A stretch of 5,163 nt of DNA from Thiobacillus sp. UBA2186 (lineage in GTDB: Bacteria > Pseudomonadota > Gammaproteobacteria > Burkholderiales > Thiobacillaceae). Shown piece after piece: positions 3,627-5,163 of this stretch. Numbering within the stretch: the stretch's first letter is position 1; the number at the start of each line of letters is the position of its first letter. The notes beneath the pieces were generated by a model, which worked only from the letters and a program-made list of their open reading frames with translations, did no database searches and was not told the DNA's origin. The position numbers were made by a program, and so were the translations under genes. The stretch spans positions 1 through 5,163 of the forward strand of contig DCVO01000084.1 in the NCBI GenBank assembly GCA_002327405.1, in the 5' to 3' direction.

Positions 3627-5163
3627 ATGGCTGAAGAGAAAAAATTCGCCGCATACATCTGCAAGGGCTGCGGCCTGGGTGAGCGCCTGGATGCCGACAA
3701 GCTGGCAGGCATCGCGCAAAAGGAAGGCAAGATGCAGGTCGTCAAGCAGCACGACTTCCTGTGCAATGCCGACGGCGTGGCGATGATCAAGAACGACATC
3801 GCCAACGAAGGCGTGACCCACATCATGATCGCGGCCTGCTCGCGCCGTGCCAAGACCGAGGCCTTCCACTTCCCCAACAACGCCGTGGCGCGCGCCAACC
3901 TGCGCGAAGGCGTGATCTGGATCCGACCCGACACCGAAGATGCGCGCGAGACCACCCAGGACATGGCGGAAGACTACGTGCGCATGGGCTGCGCCGAAGT
4001 GAAGGCGATGACCGCGCCCGGCGGCAATGTCAACACCGGTTCCAACCGCACCCTGCTGGTGGTGGGCGGTGGCGTGACCGGCATGACCGCCGCGCTGGAA
4101 GCCTCCAGGACCGGCTACCCCGTGGTGCTGGTGGAGAAATCCGGTGCGCTCGGCGGCTGGGCAGCCAGGCTGTGGAAGCGCATCCCCGTGCACGAGCCCT
4201 TCAAGGCGCCGGCCGACACCGGCGTGGCCGACATGGTTGCGCAGATCGCGGCCGATCCCAACATCAAGGTCTACCTCAATTCCACCATCGCCAGGACCGA
4301 CGGCGCACCCGGCCGCTTCGTGGTGCAGATCGCCACCGAGTCCGGCGCGGTCAGCACCGAAGACATCGGCGCCATCATCCAGGCCACCGGCTTCGAACTC
4401 TACGACGCCAACAAGCTGCCGCACCTGGGCTACGGCAAGTCGCCCAACGTGGTGGACCAGGCCGGCCTCGAAGCACTGGCAAAAGCCGCCAACGGCGGCC
4501 CCATCCTGCGTCCTTCCGACGGCAAGCCGGTGCAATCCGTGGCCTTCGTGCAGTGCGCCGGCCAGCGCGACGCCTCCGGCGAGCACCTGCCTTACTGCTC
4601 GGGCTACTGCTGCAACGCCAGCATCAAGCAGGCCATGTATTTCAAGGACAGCAATCCTGAAATCGACACCACGGTGATCTATACCGACCTGCGCACGCCC
4701 GGCAACGGCGAGGACTTCTACCGCAGCGCGCAGGAGAAGGGCGTGATCTTCACCAAGGGCAAGGTCGCGACCGTCGCCCCCAACGGCAACGCCTGCACGG
4801 TGAACTTCCACGACCTGATCCTCGACGACCAGAACGCGCAGATCGAAGCCGATCTGGTGGTGCTGGCCACCGGCCAGGTCCCGAACTCCGGCGTCAACAT
4901 CGAGACGATTGCCGAGGATGCCAAGGCCGAGGCCGCCGCCGAAGCCGCCGCCGCGGAAGCCACGGCAGCCGGCGCACAGCCGGTGCAGTTCTCCAAGAAG
5001 GTTTCCGTGCTCAACCTGAGCTATCGCCAGGGCACGGACGTGCCGCAGTTCAAGTGGGGGTTCACCGATTCCCATTTCATCTGCTTCCCGTACGAGACCC
5101 GCCGCACCGGCATCTATACGGCAGGACCGGTGCGTCGCCCCATGGACATGGTGCAGGCGCGCG
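3627..5163 (+). CDS. qmoB: QmoB, HdrA-like subunit (3' end outside the window)
   Basis: The open frame begins at ATG 3627 and continues without a stop to the window edge, giving 512 residues of a protein expected to have about 750. Residues 7-121 form the HdrA N-terminal domain that QmoA lacks, with C12-x2-C15, C46 (FLCNADG) and C71 (AACSRR) as likely Fe-S ligands, followed by VARANLREGVIWIRP. An FAD-binding Rossmann unit starts at 141 (TLLVVGGGVTGMTAALEAS, then EKSGALGGW). It is followed by ATGFELYD (253-260), the HdrA hallmark QCAGQRD (309-315) and C324, C328, C329 (CSGYCC). LVVLATGQVPNSG marks the end of the flavin domain, after which comes an Ala/Glu-rich stretch (429-450) and then the family segment FICFPYETRRTGIYTAGPVRRP. 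The C-terminal ferredoxin/MvhD-like part typical of QmoB would lie beyond the edge. QmoB partners QmoA and the membrane subunit QmoC, whose gene should follow. The QmoB call is firm; heterodisulfide reductase HdrA proper is less likely because of the adjacent QmoA. Confidence 0.92.
   Translation, partial: MAEEKKFAAYICKGCGLGERLDADKLAGIAQKEGKMQVVKQHDFLCNADGVAMIKNDIANEGVTHIMIAACSRRAKTEAFHFPNNAVARANLREGVIWIRPDTEDARETTQDMAEDYVRMGCAEVKAMTAPGGNVNTGSNRTLLVVGGGVTGMTAALEASRTGYPVVLVEKSGALGGWAARLWKRIPVHEPFKAPADTGVADMVAQIAADPNIKVYLNSTIARTDGAPGRFVVQIATESGAVSTEDIGAIIQATGFELYDANKLPHLGYGKSPNVVDQAGLEALAKAANGGPILRPSDGKPVQSVAFVQCAGQRDASGEHLPYCSGYCCNASIKQAMYFKDSNPEIDTTVIYTDLRTPGNGEDFYRSAQEKGVIFTKGKVATVAPNGNACTVNFHDLILDDQNAQIEADLVVLATGQVPNSGVNIETIAEDAKAEAAAEAAAAEATAAGAQPVQFSKKVSVLNLSYRQGTDVPQFKWGFTDSHFICFPYETRRTGIYTAGPVRRPMDMVQAR

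Noticed and set aside
3000..4620. Similar DNA in qmoA and qmoB (for example around the ILRPSDGK and QCAG codons) as a recent duplication
   Set aside because: The similarity is confined to HdrA-family motifs, and the proteins differ in domain content; this is ancient paralogy known for the Qmo complex, not a local repeat.
2247..5075. A 942-codon open frame on the - strand opposite qmoA and qmoB
   Set aside because: It is antisense to two firmly identified genes, its product is Gly/Ala/His/Val-rich low complexity without recognisable domains, and such long antisense frames are a usual by-product of strong GC codon bias.

Overview
The window is a GC-rich bacterial segment (roughly 60-65% G+C in genes) with every supported gene on the + strand. 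Gene content suggests a sulfur-metabolising proteobacterium. The soluble pyrophosphatase closely resembles the proteobacterial type, and the qmoAB pair belongs to the dissimilatory APS-reductase/sulfite pathway. My best guess is a betaproteobacterial sulfur oxidiser of the Nitrosomonadales kind (Thiobacillus/Sulfuricella/Sideroxydans-like). This is inference, and a sulfate reducer cannot be formally excluded from the window alone.

Layout: (1) 1-50 is the last 15 codons plus stop of a membrane protein, probably the proton-pumping pyrophosphatase HppA, followed by an almost textbook rho-independent terminator (65-98). (2) 168-875 is a secreted YceI-family lipid-binding-type protein with an Ala/Pro/Gln tail. 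(3) 925-1473 is soluble inorganic pyrophosphatase (ppa), preceded by a perfect TATAAT set inside a short dyad. (4) 1474-1579 is a 106-base gap dominated by a purine-rich/pyrimidine-rich nested inverted repeat (1494-1562). (5) 1580-2137 is a YfcE/MJ0936-type metallophosphoesterase. (6) 2138-2324 is an AT-richer 187-base leader with several potential hairpins, one followed by a T-run. (7) 2325-3608 is qmoA and 3627 to beyond the window end is qmoB, in an operon with an 18-base gap. qmoB is cut by the window edge after 512 codons, and a qmoC would be expected next.

How the genes may fit together: QmoA and QmoB are HdrA-like flavin/Fe-S subunits of the complex that exchanges electrons between APS reductase and the quinone pool. 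In sulfur oxidisers APS reductase makes APS from sulfite and AMP, and ATP sulfurylase then consumes APS plus pyrophosphate to give ATP and sulfate. Pyrophosphate supply and removal are therefore directly relevant. A probable membrane pyrophosphatase and a soluble pyrophosphatase lie just upstream of qmoAB. No apr or sat gene lies in the window, and the terminator and spacings suggest separate transcription units, so the link is contextual only.

I see no convincing mobile element, CRISPR array, tRNA or rRNA. The most unusual non-coding structures are the GGGAGG-type inverted repeat between ppa and the phosphoesterase gene, and the structured qmoA leader.
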